Part shown: positions 1 to 8,010 of the stretch, piece by piece
Layout: each line of letters begins with the position of its first letter
How positions within the stretch are numbered: the first letter of the stretch is position 1
Assembly: GCA_012842395.1 (NCBI GenBank)
Contig: DUSX01000005.1
Span: 1-33,931 of the forward strand
DNA: 33,931 nucleotides
Source: Bacillota bacterium
GTDB lineage: Bacteria; Bacillota; SHA-98; UBA4971
Reading direction: 5' to 3'
The notes under the pieces: model-generated
What the model was told of the DNA's origin: nothing
Databases searched by the model: none
Seen by the model: the letters and a program-made list of their open reading frames with translations, nothing else
Program-made: the position numbers and the translations under genes

Positions 1-33
1 ACGGGCTTACACCCCCTTCGGGTGGCAAGGATT

Positions 34-300
34 TGGGGCATCCCCGGCACCTCACCAGATCGACTGCCTCGTTATTAGCACTGGAGGCTCTGCCCGGACT
101 GCACCCCGCTTTGCTCAGGGCGGGCAGGCAGGGCCTCCGCGCAGTCTAGGGGTTAGAGGCTCAAGGTGAGGTCGGGGAAACATTCTCATGCGAAAAGTCA
201 CTCATCCCATGCCTGATTAAGGCTTGGGAGTCATCGTGCAACTGGAGGGGGCAAGAGTTACCCCAGCCGACCCAAGTATATTTTCCCAGGGATGCCCCAA
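34..300 (+). ncRNA. Putative structured RNA, family not recognised
   Basis: A 12-bp perfect complementary pair closes this segment: TTGGGGCATCCC near 34-45 and GGGATGCCCCAA at 289-300. Inside it lie further pairings: CCTCACC near 51-57 with GGTGAGG near 165-171; GGAGGC...TGCCCG (about 82-95) with CGGGCAGGCAGGGCCTCC (about 122-139); the hairpin CCCATGCCTGATTAAGGCTTGGG; and CTGGAGGGG with CCCCAG. This multi-branched layout in a gene-free stretch suggests a stable RNA or long leader. It is followed at once by AAAGGAGACAAAA, which resembles the tail of the dispersed repeats described below. I could not match it to SRP RNA, RNase P RNA, 6S RNA, a T-box or a known riboswitch by eye. The + strand is assumed from the downstream gene. 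Confidence 0.45.
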
Positions 301-569
301 AGGAGACAAAATCATATCGGATTATCAGCGACGGGATCCAGGATGTCCGGGGTAAGATGCTCGAGGGCTGACCCGCGCCCCGGGGGCGCCGGCCGCTGGT
401 GGCCTTGAGAGCGCCTAAAGCATCTATCGCCTGCGCCGCGCCCGGCGGGCCGTTAGGGTATGGCCCTTCGCCGGTCGCGGCTACGACGGCCGTCGGCCCA
501 CCAGCGGCTAACCCGGATATGCGACCTGGCTTGTACCGTCAACCAGTAATATACGAGGGAGGGGACGAG
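301..569 (+). other. Non-coding leader with a second long hairpin
   Basis: This is the gap between the putative RNA and the glycosyltransferase start. GCCGCTGGTGGCC near 391-404 can pair with GGCCCACCAGCGGC near 494-508, enclosing about 90 nt of GC-rich sequence that itself contains GGCCGTTAGGGTATGGCC. The glycosyltransferase frame stays open upstream to 399, but the extra residues are low-complexity and unlike the family's N-terminus. I therefore read this stretch as untranslated leader. No clear promoter was found. Confidence 0.3.
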
Positions 570-1844
570 ATGCGAGTCCTCATGCTTTCGTGGGAGTACC
601 CACCCAGGATCGTCGGGGGCATCGCCCGGCACGTCGAGGACCTCTCCAAAGCCCTCGTACGGCGGGGCATGGATGTGGACGTTGTCACCTGCGCTAGCGA
701 TGGCGCTGAGGGAGCGGAAGACGATGAAGGTGTCGCCGTTTTCAGGGTGCCTCTCGGGAGCCCATCCCCGCCCGATTTCGTCACGTGGGTCATGCAGATG
801 AATCTGAGTCTCCTGGAGCGCGCCATACCCCAGGCCGCACTCGGGGCTGACCTCGTGCACGCCCATGACTGGGTTGTCGCCTACGCCGCGAAGACGCTGA
901 AACATGCGTTCAGGATCCCGCTCGTCGCCACGATCCACGCGACTGAGTACGGCCGTAACTGGGGGCTTCACAACGATCTTCAGCGGTACATCAGCAGCGT
1001 CGAATGGTGGCTGGGCTTCGAGGCGTGGCGCGTCATATGCTGCAGTGATTACATGCGGGGCGAATTGTCATGGGTCTTCCAGTTCCCCGCGGACAAGATG
1101 CATGTGATCCCGAACGGGGTGGACCCGGGCAGGTTTGAGGCGCCCGAAGGGGCCCACGACCTTGCCGCATTCCGGTCGCGCTGGGCCGCGGCGGACGAGA
1201 AGATGATCTTTTTCATCGGCAGGCTCGTGCATGAAAAGGGTGTCCACGTCCTCATCGAGGCCTTCGCTAAGGTCCTCGCCTATTACGACAAAGCCAAGCT
1301 CGTCGTAGCGGGCAAGGGACCAGCCGACCCGTACCTGCGCCATCTCGCCCAGTCGCTCGGAATCTACAACCGTATCTATTTTGCGGGCTTCGTCGATGAC
1401 GCGACTCGAAATCGCCTGTACAAATGCGCGGACATCGCGGTCGTCCCCAGCCTTTACGAGCCGTTCGGGATCACAGCGCTTGAAGCGATGGCATGCGGCG
1501 TCCCGGTGGTGGTGTCCGACACAGGCGGGCTCGGCGAGGTGGTGCGCCACGGCATAACCGGTATGAAGGCCCTCACTGCAAATCCGGGGTCGCTCGCGGA
1601 CAACATCCTCACTCTCTTGGGCGACGACAAGCTTCGAGAACGCATCCGCGAGGCGGCCCTGCGGGACGTGCGGGAGCGGTTCAATTGGGAGCTAATAGCG
1701 GACAAGACGAAGGCCGTGTACGATGAGGTCATGGCAGCTTACAGGGCGAGCCCCTGGGCGGTGGCGGGGCCGCGGTGGTTCGCGCAAGCGACCGAGGAGC
1801 CCCGCGACTACTCGCGTTACCGCGTGCCGGAGACCGCGCACTAA
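570..1844 (+). CDS. GT4-family glycosyltransferase (glycogen synthase-like)
   Basis: A GT-B fold glycosyltransferase of 424 residues, predicted to transfer glucose or another hexose from a nucleotide sugar to a growing glycan in the cytosol. The N-terminus MRVLMLSWEYPP followed by GGIARHVEDL (about 16-25) is typical of GT4 enzymes. The C-terminal donor site has the E-x7-E motif, with Glu at about 297 and 305 in EPFGITALE. The start chosen is ATG 570, because GGGAGGGGACGAG precedes it and homologues begin with this methionine; the frame runs on to 399 without family resemblance. It closely resembles, from memory, mycobacterial Rv3032 (alpha-1,4-glucosyltransferase for methylglucose lipopolysaccharide), whose neighbour Rv3031 is a GH57 branching enzyme, as in this window. 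The exact donor and product are not determined. A repeat copy starts right after the stop codon. Confidence 0.88.
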   Translation: MRVLMLSWEYPPRIVGGIARHVEDLSKALVRRGMDVDVVTCASDGAEGAEDDEGVAVFRVPLGSPSPPDFVTWVMQMNLSLLERAIPQAALGADLVHAHDWVVAYAAKTLKHAFRIPLVATIHATEYGRNWGLHNDLQRYISSVEWWLGFEAWRVICCSDYMRGELSWVFQFPADKMHVIPNGVDPGRFEAPEGAHDLAAFRSRWAAADEKMIFFIGRLVHEKGVHVLIEAFAKVLAYYDKAKLVVAGKGPADPYLRHLAQSLGIYNRIYFAGFVDDATRNRLYKCADIAVVPSLYEPFGITALEAMACGVPVVVSDTGGLGEVVRHGITGMKALTANPGSLADNILTLLGDDKLRERIREAALRDVRERFNWELIADKTKAVYDEVMAAYRASPWAVAGPRWFAQATEEPRDYSRYRVPETAH

Positions 1845-2060
1845 GTATGTCGCCAGAAGTTCGCGCTACTTTTCGGCGGAGGGATCCTGTCCAGGGTTGC
1901 CGGTGTCGTCCTCCGGGGACGGCGTGCTTGCGGCGCGCCTCGTTCGAATTCTCGAATTCAGCGCGCAAGCCTGCTGAATTCTCCACGCCCCGTCGTGTGC
2001 AAGCACCGCCGACCCTAGCGCCCTCAACAAAGGAGACGAAAACTTATGGCGCCATACTAG
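1845..2060 (+). repeat. Dispersed intergenic repeat, copy A (long form)
   Basis: This fills most of the gap between the glycosyltransferase and the nucleotidyltransferase. The modules in order are: AGAAGTTCGCGCTACTTTTC; AGGGTTGCCGGTG (about 1893-1906); GGGGACGGCGTGCTTGCGGC; TCGTTCGAATTC; CCACGCCCCGTCGTG; CACCGCCGACCCTAGCGCC; and a tail AAAGGAG (2029-2035) followed by the palindrome ATGGCGCCAT (2046-2055). The second module is the imperfect reverse complement of the later CACCGCCGACCCT region, so the RNA or DNA could form a long stem. Copies C and D share all modules. The tail reads as a ribosome binding site plus ATG GCG CCA TAC TAG. No protein-coding potential was seen otherwise. Confidence 0.75.
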
Positions 2061-2111
2061 TAGGCACATTGCCATAAAGAGCGTTGTTTTGCTGGGAGGT
2101 CTGGAAGGGGA

Positions 2112-4592
2112 ATGGTAGCCGTCGTGATGGCGGGCGGCAAAGGCACCCGCCTGCGCCCACTGACATGTGATAAGCCGAAGCCCATGGTGCCGGTGGTAGG
2201 CCGGCCGATCCTGGAGCACATAGTGCGCCTCTTGCGAAAGCACGGGTTCACCCGCATCTATGCCACGCTCCACTACATGCCGGAGGTGATCCAGGAATAC
2301 TTCGGCGCGGGCGACGCCTTCGGGGTGAGCATGCACTACGCTGTGGAGGACGTTCCCCTGGGGACGGCCGGAAGCGTGAAAGCTTGTGAGGAGCACCTAG
2401 ATTCCACGTTTCTCGTGATGAGCGGCGATGCCCTCACCGATTTCGACCTTACGGAGGCGGTGGAGTTTCACAGAGCCAAGGGTGCCATCGCGACTATCGT
2501 CCTCACGCGGGTTCCTATGCCGCTCGAATACGGTGTGGTCATCACCGATAAGGACGGACGCATCTCGCGCTTTCTCGAGAAGCCGAGCTGGAGCGAAGTG
2601 TTCAGCGACACGGTGAACACTGGTATCTATGTGCTCGAGCCAGACGTGTTGAGTTTCTTTGACTTCGGCCAGGAGTTCGACTTCAGCAAGAATCTTTTCC
2701 CGCTCATTCTAAAGAGAAATCTCCCCCTCTTCGGCTATGTTGCGAGCGGTTACTGGAGTGACATCGGAACCATCGAGCAGTACCGCCAAACCCACTACGA
2801 TATCCTAGCAGGCCGAGCGCGGGTGGACATACCCGGCCAGGAAGTGGAGAAAGGCGTGTACGTCGGACAGGGAGCGGACATTCACCCGAACGCCCGGCTC
2901 ATACCCCCCGTAGTGATCGGGGAGCGCTGTCGCGTGAAGCGCAACGCCGAGGTCGGAGACCACAGCGTCATCGGCGACCAGAATCTGCTCAATGAGGGGG
3001 CGTCGGTCAAGAGAAGCGTGATCTGGAACAACTCTTACGTGGGAAAGGAGACGGAGCTGCGCGGCGCCATTGTCTGCTCGAGGACGAGCATAAAGGCGAA
3101 GACCGCCCTCTTCGAGGGGTCCGTGGTCGGGGCCGATTGCTCCGTTGGGGAGCGGAGCACCATCAAGCCCGGTGTGAAGATATGGCCCAACAAGGTCATC
3201 GATGCGGGCACTACCATCACCACCAGCCTCGTCTGGGGGGCGAAGTGGTCGAGGAGGCTTTTCGGTTCCTATGGGGTCTCGGGTCTCCTCAACGTCGAGC
3301 TCACGCCCGAATTCGCGGCGAAGCTGGGCGCTGCGTACGGTGCCTGCCTCGGTGAAAAACGCGCGATCGTCGTGGGCTCAGACGCGTACAAGCCTTCGCG
3401 CATGCTCAAACGCGCCCTCACAGCAGGCCTCCTTTCCAGCGGCACCAACGTATACGACCTCGGACGCATGACGACCCCTGTCATCCGGTACGCCGTCGCA
3501 GCCCTGGGGGTTGCGGGCGGACTCCACGTACGGCTCTCGCCCTATGATCCAAACATCGGGCTCATTGAGTTCCTGGACCAGAAGGGCATCAACATCGACA
3601 AGTCCATGGAGCGCAAGATAGAGAACGCCTTCTTCAGCGAGGATTTCAGGCGCGTGGACGCGGAGGACGTTGGCGAGGTCGCTTTCCTCACCCGTGTGGT
3701 GGAGAAATACCTCGACGGCCTTCTCGAGACCGTGTCCGTGGCCACTGTGCGTGCCCGGCGTTTCAAGGTGGTCGTGGACTTCGACCCAGGGAACCTATCC
3801 TTGCTCCTACCCACGCTTCTCGACGCCCTTGGGTGCGACGTGCTGGCCCTGAACCCCGACAACGCGGTGGCAACAAGGCCGAGAAACCACTACGAGATGC
3901 TCGACTCGCTCTCGCTTCTGTCCAGGGCGGTGGTTTCCAGCCGGGCTGACCTGGGCATCGCAGTCGACGCCAACGCAGAGAGGCTCCTTCTCGTGGATGA
4001 GCAGGGCAGGGGCGTTTCTGAGGAGATGTTCTGCGCCCTGATGTCGCTTCTCATCCTCAAGTCCAAGGAGGGCTCCACCGTGGCTGTTCCGGTGACAGCA
4101 CCCAGGATCATCGAGGACATGGCGCGGACCTACCGGGGTCGCGTGGTTCGCACGCGCGCGAACCCGAGGTCGGTGATGGAGAAGGTGATCGAGGAGAAGA
4201 TCCTCATCGGAGAGAAGGAGCTCCCGGGCTTCCAACCCGCGTTCGACGCGCTCCTATCCCTGGCGAAGATCCTCGAGGTCATGGCGGCGGAGAACGCGCG
4301 CCTCTCGTCGCTGCTTTCGATGGTGCCCAAGTTCTATATGAGCAAGCGCACGGTCGAGTGCCCATGGGAAGACAAGGGCAAGGTCATGAGGATGCTCATC
4401 GAACAGGTGCGCGACGAGAAGGTCGAGCTCATCGACGGGATCAAGGTGTACCATGACACCGGCTGGGCGCTCATCCTTCCCGACTCCGAAGAGCCCCTAT
4501 TCCATGTGTATAGCGAAGCCTCCACGCCCACGGACGCGGAGGCCTTGCGGGAGATGTACATGGCCAAGATAGACGAGATCCGGGCTACTTAG
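2112..4592 (+). CDS. Sugar-1-phosphate nucleotidyltransferase / phosphomannomutase-like fusion
   Basis: A fusion of 826 residues with three parts. Residues 1-235 are a nucleotidyltransferase with AGGKGTRLRPLT (7-18) and KPKPMVPV, the signature for binding NTP and sugar 1-phosphate. Residues about 245-370 are left-handed beta-helix hexapeptide repeats. Residues about 375-826 are a phosphohexomutase-like region. Homologous fusions are annotated mannose-1-phosphate guanylyltransferase/phosphomannomutase. The mutase part looks degenerate: the usual TASHNP phosphoserine loop is RLSPYDPN (474-481) and the metal loop DGDADR is DANAER (619-624). I infer that the N-terminal half makes an NDP-sugar, while the mutase part may be structural or regulatory. 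ATG 2112 is preceded by GGAAGGGGA. The likely role is supplying activated sugar to the neighbouring glycan genes; whether the sugar is glucose or mannose is uncertain. Confidence 0.85.
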   Translation: MVAVVMAGGKGTRLRPLTCDKPKPMVPVVGRPILEHIVRLLRKHGFTRIYATLHYMPEVIQEYFGAGDAFGVSMHYAVEDVPLGTAGSVKACEEHLDSTFLVMSGDALTDFDLTEAVEFHRAKGAIATIVLTRVPMPLEYGVVITDKDGRISRFLEKPSWSEVFSDTVNTGIYVLEPDVLSFFDFGQEFDFSKNLFPLILKRNLPLFGYVASGYWSDIGTIEQYRQTHYDILAGRARVDIPGQEVEKGVYVGQGADIHPNARLIPPVVIGERCRVKRNAEVGDHSVIGDQNLLNEGASVKRSVIWNNSYVGKETELRGAIVCSRTSIKAKTALFEGSVVGADCSVGERSTIKPGVKIWPNKVIDAGTTITTSLVWGAKWSRRLFGSYGVSGLLNVELTPEFAAKLGAAYGACLGEKRAIVVGSDAYKPSRMLKRALTAGLLSSGTNVYDLGRMTTPVIRYAVAALGVAGGLHVRLSPYDPNIGLIEFLDQKGINIDKSMERKIENAFFSEDFRRVDAEDVGEVAFLTRVVEKYLDGLLETVSVATVRARRFKVVVDFDPGNLSLLLPTLLDALGCDVLALNPDNAVATRPRNHYEMLDSLSLLSRAVVSSRADLGIAVDANAERLLLVDEQGRGVSEEMFCALMSLLILKSKEGSTVAVPVTAPRIIEDMARTYRGRVVRTRANPRSVMEKVIEEKILIGEKELPGFQPAFDALLSLAKILEVMAAENARLSSLLSMVPKFYMSKRTVECPWEDKGKVMRMLIEQVRDEKVELIDGIKVYHDTGWALILPDSEEPLFHVYSEASTPTDAEALREMYMAKIDEIRAT

Positions 4593-4598
4593 CACGCA

Positions 4599-4632
4599 GC
4601 AACGAGCGCTCGGCCGGCTGAGTGCTCGTTGC
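4599..4632. terminator. Palindromic hairpin between convergent genes
   Basis: GCAACGAGCGCTCGGCC is followed directly by its near-perfect reverse complement (17 bp, two G-T pairs). It begins 6 nt after the nucleotidyltransferase stop and faces the convergent GH57 gene. No T-run follows on either strand, so a role as a bidirectional terminator is inferred from position and stem strength only. Confidence 0.4.
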
Positions 4633-4684
4633 CCTCGCGCCGTCGGGGGTATGACTGACATCCGCTCGCGGCACAGGATTGGAA

Positions 4685-4766
4685 CGTCCATGCCCCGTCG
4701 TGCAAGCACCGGCAACCCTGGGCAGACCCCTCCGCCGCAAAGTAGCGCGGATCCTTCGCGACATGC
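4685..4766 (-). repeat. Dispersed intergenic repeat, copy B (short form)
   Basis: Read on the minus strand, this begins just after the GH57 stop codon with ATGTCGCGAAGGATCCGCGC, then TACTTTGCGGCGGAGGGG. It continues with CCCAGGGTTGCCGGTG and CTTGCACGACGGGGC. These match the first two modules of copy A (ATGTCGCCAGAAGTTCGCGC and CCAGGGTTGCCGGTG). The central hairpin and the GGAGAC tail seen in copies A and D are missing or unrecognisable. It lies between convergent genes. Confidence 0.65.
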
Positions 4767-6443
4767 TTAGGTTCTTTCCGCGCGCGCGGCCGCCCCGACC
4801 TCCCCCACTCGGGCCGTTCGTGCGTCAAACGGCTCGTGCGGCTGCGTGTAGGGGCCGCGCGCGTATACCTCGTAGTCTATGTCCGGGAAAATGTTGTCGC
4901 GGTACTCGATCTCCGAGAGCCAGGATTCATCGATAGCGCTGCTCCGTATGTCGTGGTACAGTTTGGTGAACCTCCATACGTGCTCCTTGGTCCTGCGTAC
5001 GGCATACGACACCATCGTCCCGGTCTTCATGATGAACGCCCAGTCGCTGCTCTGGGCGAGGAGAAGCTCTCGCGCCGCCTGGTTCAATGCCCTGCGGAGG
5101 AGGCCGCCGGCGGCTGGGTAGGCTCGCGCCAGTTCCACCATCCTCTCCGCAGCCTTGTGGAGGTGCCTGTATATCCAGTCGTTGGAGCCCTCGAGCCATA
5201 CCTCGTTGTAGCCTTTGTATCCCCAACTCGAGAGAGATGGGGTTGAGACCTGATTGCGCTTGTATACGCCGAGATAGTCGCCCGGGGTTATGAGCGCCAA
5301 CGTATTCTGGTCGTACGCGATCTTCCTGATGAGGAAGTCCAGCCATTCTGGTCCCTCAAACCACCAGTGCCCAAAGAGTTCTGCGTCATAGGGGGCTACA
5401 ACGATGGGTTTGCGGTCCATGACCGAAGCGAGGTACTCTATCTGCTTCTCCCGGTTGAACATGAAGTTCCCCGCATGGATGGCAGCCTTCTCTATGGCCC
5501 GTCGTCTGTTGTAGGGCTGCTTGTCGTGGGTCTTTCCGGTGATCCTGTAGTACTTTATCCCGGTGTTGATCCTGGTGCCGCTGGGATGTATGTAGGGCCG
5601 GATGTAGTCATAATCCAAATCGTAACCGATGTCTCTATAGAACTCCCGATAGTCGTAGTCCCCTGGATAACCCTCGCGGGCGCTCCAGACTTGCTTTGAG
5701 GACTCCATATCGCGCCCGAAAGCCGCGACTCCCGACTTGCAGTACACGGGCGCGAAGACGCCGTACTTCGGGCGAGGCGACGCGAAAAGCACGCCGTGGG
5801 CGTCGGTTATGAAGTACCTGATGCCTTCCTCTTTGAGGAACCAGTCGTCGCCGGGGTTATAGCCGCACTCGGGGAGCCAGAAACCGATGGGCTTTCTGCC
5901 CATGGCCCTCTCGTGGAAACGCGTGGCGATGCGAACCTGCGCACCCACGGCTTCCCGGCAGATCTCCATCAATGGGAGATACCCGTGGGTGGCCGCGCAC
6001 GTGATGATCTCCAGGTGCCCCTGAGCCTCCAGCTCTTTGAACGGGGTGAGGATGTTCCGCCCGTACACGTCCTCGAAAATGCGGCGCGCCTCGTGGAATC
6101 GATCCCTGTACATCCGAGCGTTTTCGTTGAATTCCGGGAGCCACCGCGTGCGCTCGACCTCCTTCTCTGCGAGCTCCGTGAGCTTCGCGAGGTGACGGAG
6201 GTACCGTTCTTGCAGGAGCGGGTCGAGGAGCATCGAGGCGAGAGGAGGCGTGATAGACATGGTGAGACGGAAGGGAACCCCGTCGCGCACAAGCCCCTGG
6301 AAGACCTTGATGAGCGGGATGTACGTTTCGGTTATGGCCTCGAAGAGCCACGTTTCCTCCAGGAAATCAGGGTATTCCGGATGCCTCACGTACGGTAGGT
6401 GTGCGTGCAGCACGAGCGCGAGATAGCCCTTTTCGTTGGGCAT
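4767..6443 (-). CDS. GH57 / DUF1957 1,4-alpha-glucan branching enzyme
   Basis: A 558-residue family GH57 enzyme with the DUF1957 C-terminal region, the architecture of the archaeal and mycobacterial branching enzymes TK1436 and Rv3031. These cut an alpha-1,4 glucan and re-attach the piece by an alpha-1,6 bond. The first conserved motif is HAHLPYVRHPE (13-23). The nucleophile is Glu192 in WLPECGY and the acid/base is Asp353 in YDAELFGHWW; both match TK1436 (Glu183, Asp354) in spacing. There is no signal peptide, so it is cytosolic. ATG 6443 is preceded by GGGAGATGAGG. It lies 43 nt downstream of the DUF4912 gene on the same strand and probably shares its transcript. The two genes form a block opposite to their neighbours, with repeat copies on both sides. 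Branching activity is inferred from the family; hydrolysis or 4-alpha-glucanotransfer is possible. Confidence 0.88.
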   Translation of the reverse strand: MPNEKGYLALVLHAHLPYVRHPEYPDFLEETWLFEAITETYIPLIKVFQGLVRDGVPFRLTMSITPPLASMLLDPLLQERYLRHLAKLTELAEKEVERTRWLPEFNENARMYRDRFHEARRIFEDVYGRNILTPFKELEAQGHLEIITCAATHGYLPLMEICREAVGAQVRIATRFHERAMGRKPIGFWLPECGYNPGDDWFLKEEGIRYFITDAHGVLFASPRPKYGVFAPVYCKSGVAAFGRDMESSKQVWSAREGYPGDYDYREFYRDIGYDLDYDYIRPYIHPSGTRINTGIKYYRITGKTHDKQPYNRRRAIEKAAIHAGNFMFNREKQIEYLASVMDRKPIVVAPYDAELFGHWWFEGPEWLDFLIRKIAYDQNTLALITPGDYLGVYKRNQVSTPSLSSWGYKGYNEVWLEGSNDWIYRHLHKAAERMVELARAYPAAGGLLRRALNQAARELLLAQSSDWAFIMKTGTMVSYAVRRTKEHVWRFTKLYHDIRSSAIDESWLSEIEYRDNIFPDIDYEVYARGPYTQPHEPFDARTARVGEVGAAARAERT

Positions 6444-6486
6444 GTTCCGGCCTCATCTCCCTTGTCAGGTCGTGTTTTCTTCAGGA

Positions 6487-7500
6487 TCACCATGTTTTGC
6501 GCGCAAGCCTTGTGGTAATGGACCGTTTCATGCTTCCGTCCTTCGACACGGCTTCAACCGGGATCACCTGCTCGCCGTCGGGCAGCTGGAACCTGGCGGA
6601 GAAGGTCCCGTCGGCCCGCAGCTTTACCGGCAAGCCCTGGATCGTCACTGTCGAGCCTGGCTCGGTGGCACCGTGGACGATCACTTCGACCGAAGCGTTC
6701 AACCAGAATGCCTTTCGCTCGGGCGCGGCCAAACCCACGCCCGGGCTGGAGATTCCCGCGACAAAGCCCGAGCCCATCTCCACCGCCATGTGTTCCAGGT
6801 GGGCCGATATGATCTCTGGCGACGAGGGGAGCCGCCCAAGACGCGGGTAGTACCGCTCTATGGCAGAGATGGTCATCCATTCCTCGTCCACGACTTCGGA
6901 TGGGCCGGCGCGGGGGGTCCGGACAACGTTAGACCTGGAAAGCAGCACGAACCGCCCGTCGGGGCCTACGAGGCCCAGCTCAGCGCAATACGACCTGTTC
7001 GGCCGCTCGACGTTGATGTACCAGTTGTTGGCGCCGTTGCTTATGTCGATGTCCATGGTGCGATGGGCGTTGGTCCCATCGAATTCGATGTCGGTCACGT
7101 CATGCACGCGAAGCGTCTTTCTGCCAAGCTGCCATCCTTCGGGCCCCAGGGCAGCGACGACCGTCTCCGATACGTCCGCAGCGATCTCCCAATATGCGTG
7201 GAGCCAAAACGGGTCGCGCACCATGAGGACGACCCTCGTGCTGCCGTAACCTTGTGGAAGCTCATATTCGGCCTCCGCGCCCGCAGCGTGCGTGGGACGG
7301 GTGACGGCGTGGCCCATGTCCTCTGCGAGGTTGATCTCCCTCGTCTCCGCGATGCGTAGCTCCGACACGCTTTCTGGGAGGCGAACTTCCTCTACTTCAT
7401 TTGCAGCCGCGCTAGTCACTTTCTCGGCGGCATCCTCGTCAAGGATGGGCTTGCTCATGTTATCGTCGGATGATCCTCTCTCCTGGATTATGGCCGTCAC
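6487..7500 (-). CDS. DUF4912 domain-containing protein
   Basis: A 337-residue protein. Residues about 1-75 are acidic, Ala/Glu-rich and probably disordered. The segment LPQGYGSTRVVLMVRDPFWL (about 81-100) followed by HAYWEI is the hallmark of DUF4912. The C-terminal part, from about residue 250 (FWLNASVEVIVHGATEPG), looks like a beta-sandwich or carbohydrate-binding-like module ending in basic residues. There is no signal peptide or membrane segment. The start is GTG 7500, supported by GGGAGGT nine bases upstream; ATG 7458 is a weaker alternative. DUF4912 has no established biochemical function. Its position directly upstream of a GH57 branching enzyme suggests that it binds or organises glucan for these enzymes; this is inference. 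Confidence 0.85.
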   Translation of the reverse strand: MTAIIQERGSSDDNMSKPILDEDAAEKVTSAAANEVEEVRLPESVSELRIAETREINLAEDMGHAVTRPTHAAGAEAEYELPQGYGSTRVVLMVRDPFWLHAYWEIAADVSETVVAALGPEGWQLGRKTLRVHDVTDIEFDGTNAHRTMDIDISNGANNWYINVERPNRSYCAELGLVGPDGRFVLLSRSNVVRTPRAGPSEVVDEEWMTISAIERYYPRLGRLPSSPEIISAHLEHMAVEMGSGFVAGISSPGVGLAAPERKAFWLNASVEVIVHGATEPGSTVTIQGLPVKLRADGTFSARFQLPDGEQVIPVEAVSKDGSMKRSITTRLARKTW

Positions 7501-7542
7501 CCCGGCTACCTCCCGGCAATCATTACATCGCCAAGCTCATAG

Positions 7543-7795
7543 CTCGCCACAAGTCTTGCCACAGATTCGCGCTGCTTTTCAGCGCGCACGGGCCCGCCCA
7601 GGGCTGCCGATGGCCGGCCCTGTCCCCCGAGGGACGGCGCGCTTGCGGCGCGAATCGTTCGCGTCTGGCATGTGCCCTGGCCAAATCCCAAGCGCCTCGT
7701 CGTGCGCGCGCCGGCAACCTCGGTGCCCTTGCGCCCTGAATAAAAGACATGAAAACTCGTGAAAACTCGTGGCACCATACTCTGTCAGGCAATGA
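7543..7795 (+). repeat. Dispersed intergenic repeat, copy C (long form)
   Basis: This lies in the 510-nt divergent gap between the DUF4912 gene and the second GH57 gene. Shared modules are: ATTCGCGCTGCTTTTC; CCAGGGCTGCCGATGG; GAGGGACGGCGCGCTTGCGG (the CGCGC-TTGCG-GCGCG hairpin); TCGTTCGCG; GCGCCTCGTCGTG; CGCCGGCAACC; and a tail with TAAAAGACATGAAAAC. The tail contains a 10-bp tandem duplication (GAAAACTCGT twice, 7751-7770) and then GTGGCACCATAC, equivalent to the ATGGCGCCATAC of copy A. From GTG 7769 a small frame reads MAPYSVRQ and stops at 7795. From 7796 to 8010 I see only a TAATAAT-containing AT-rich spot near 7827 without a convincing -35 box. Confidence 0.7.
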
Positions 7796-8010
7796 AGGTT
7801 CGGAGATGTGCTCTGGCACGTCTCTGTAATAATATCCCTTGCGTCGTGCGCGATTATTCGAGAGCCGCTGTGTGGATTTGCCAAAAACGCCAGGGGGCCA
7901 CAGGTCGTCTCGTCCCAAGCCGTGCCCGGCAGGGCGCGAGCTCCGCCTCTCCGAATAGCAAGGTGTTGCGGTGTCAAAACTAAAGAAAGTCCAAGGGAGG
8001 AGGGGCTGTC

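Noticed and set aside
34-300. Identity as SRP RNA, RNase P RNA or T-box
   Set aside because: None of the hallmark sequences (SRP GGAAGG-AGCAGCC loop, RNase P GAGGAAAGTC, T-box GGGTGGNACCGCG) is present.
7814-7828. TGGCACG resembling a sigma-54 -24 element upstream of the second GH57 gene
   Set aside because: The -12 TTGC element is replaced by TGTA, so the essential GC is missing, and the site is about 190 nt from the gene.
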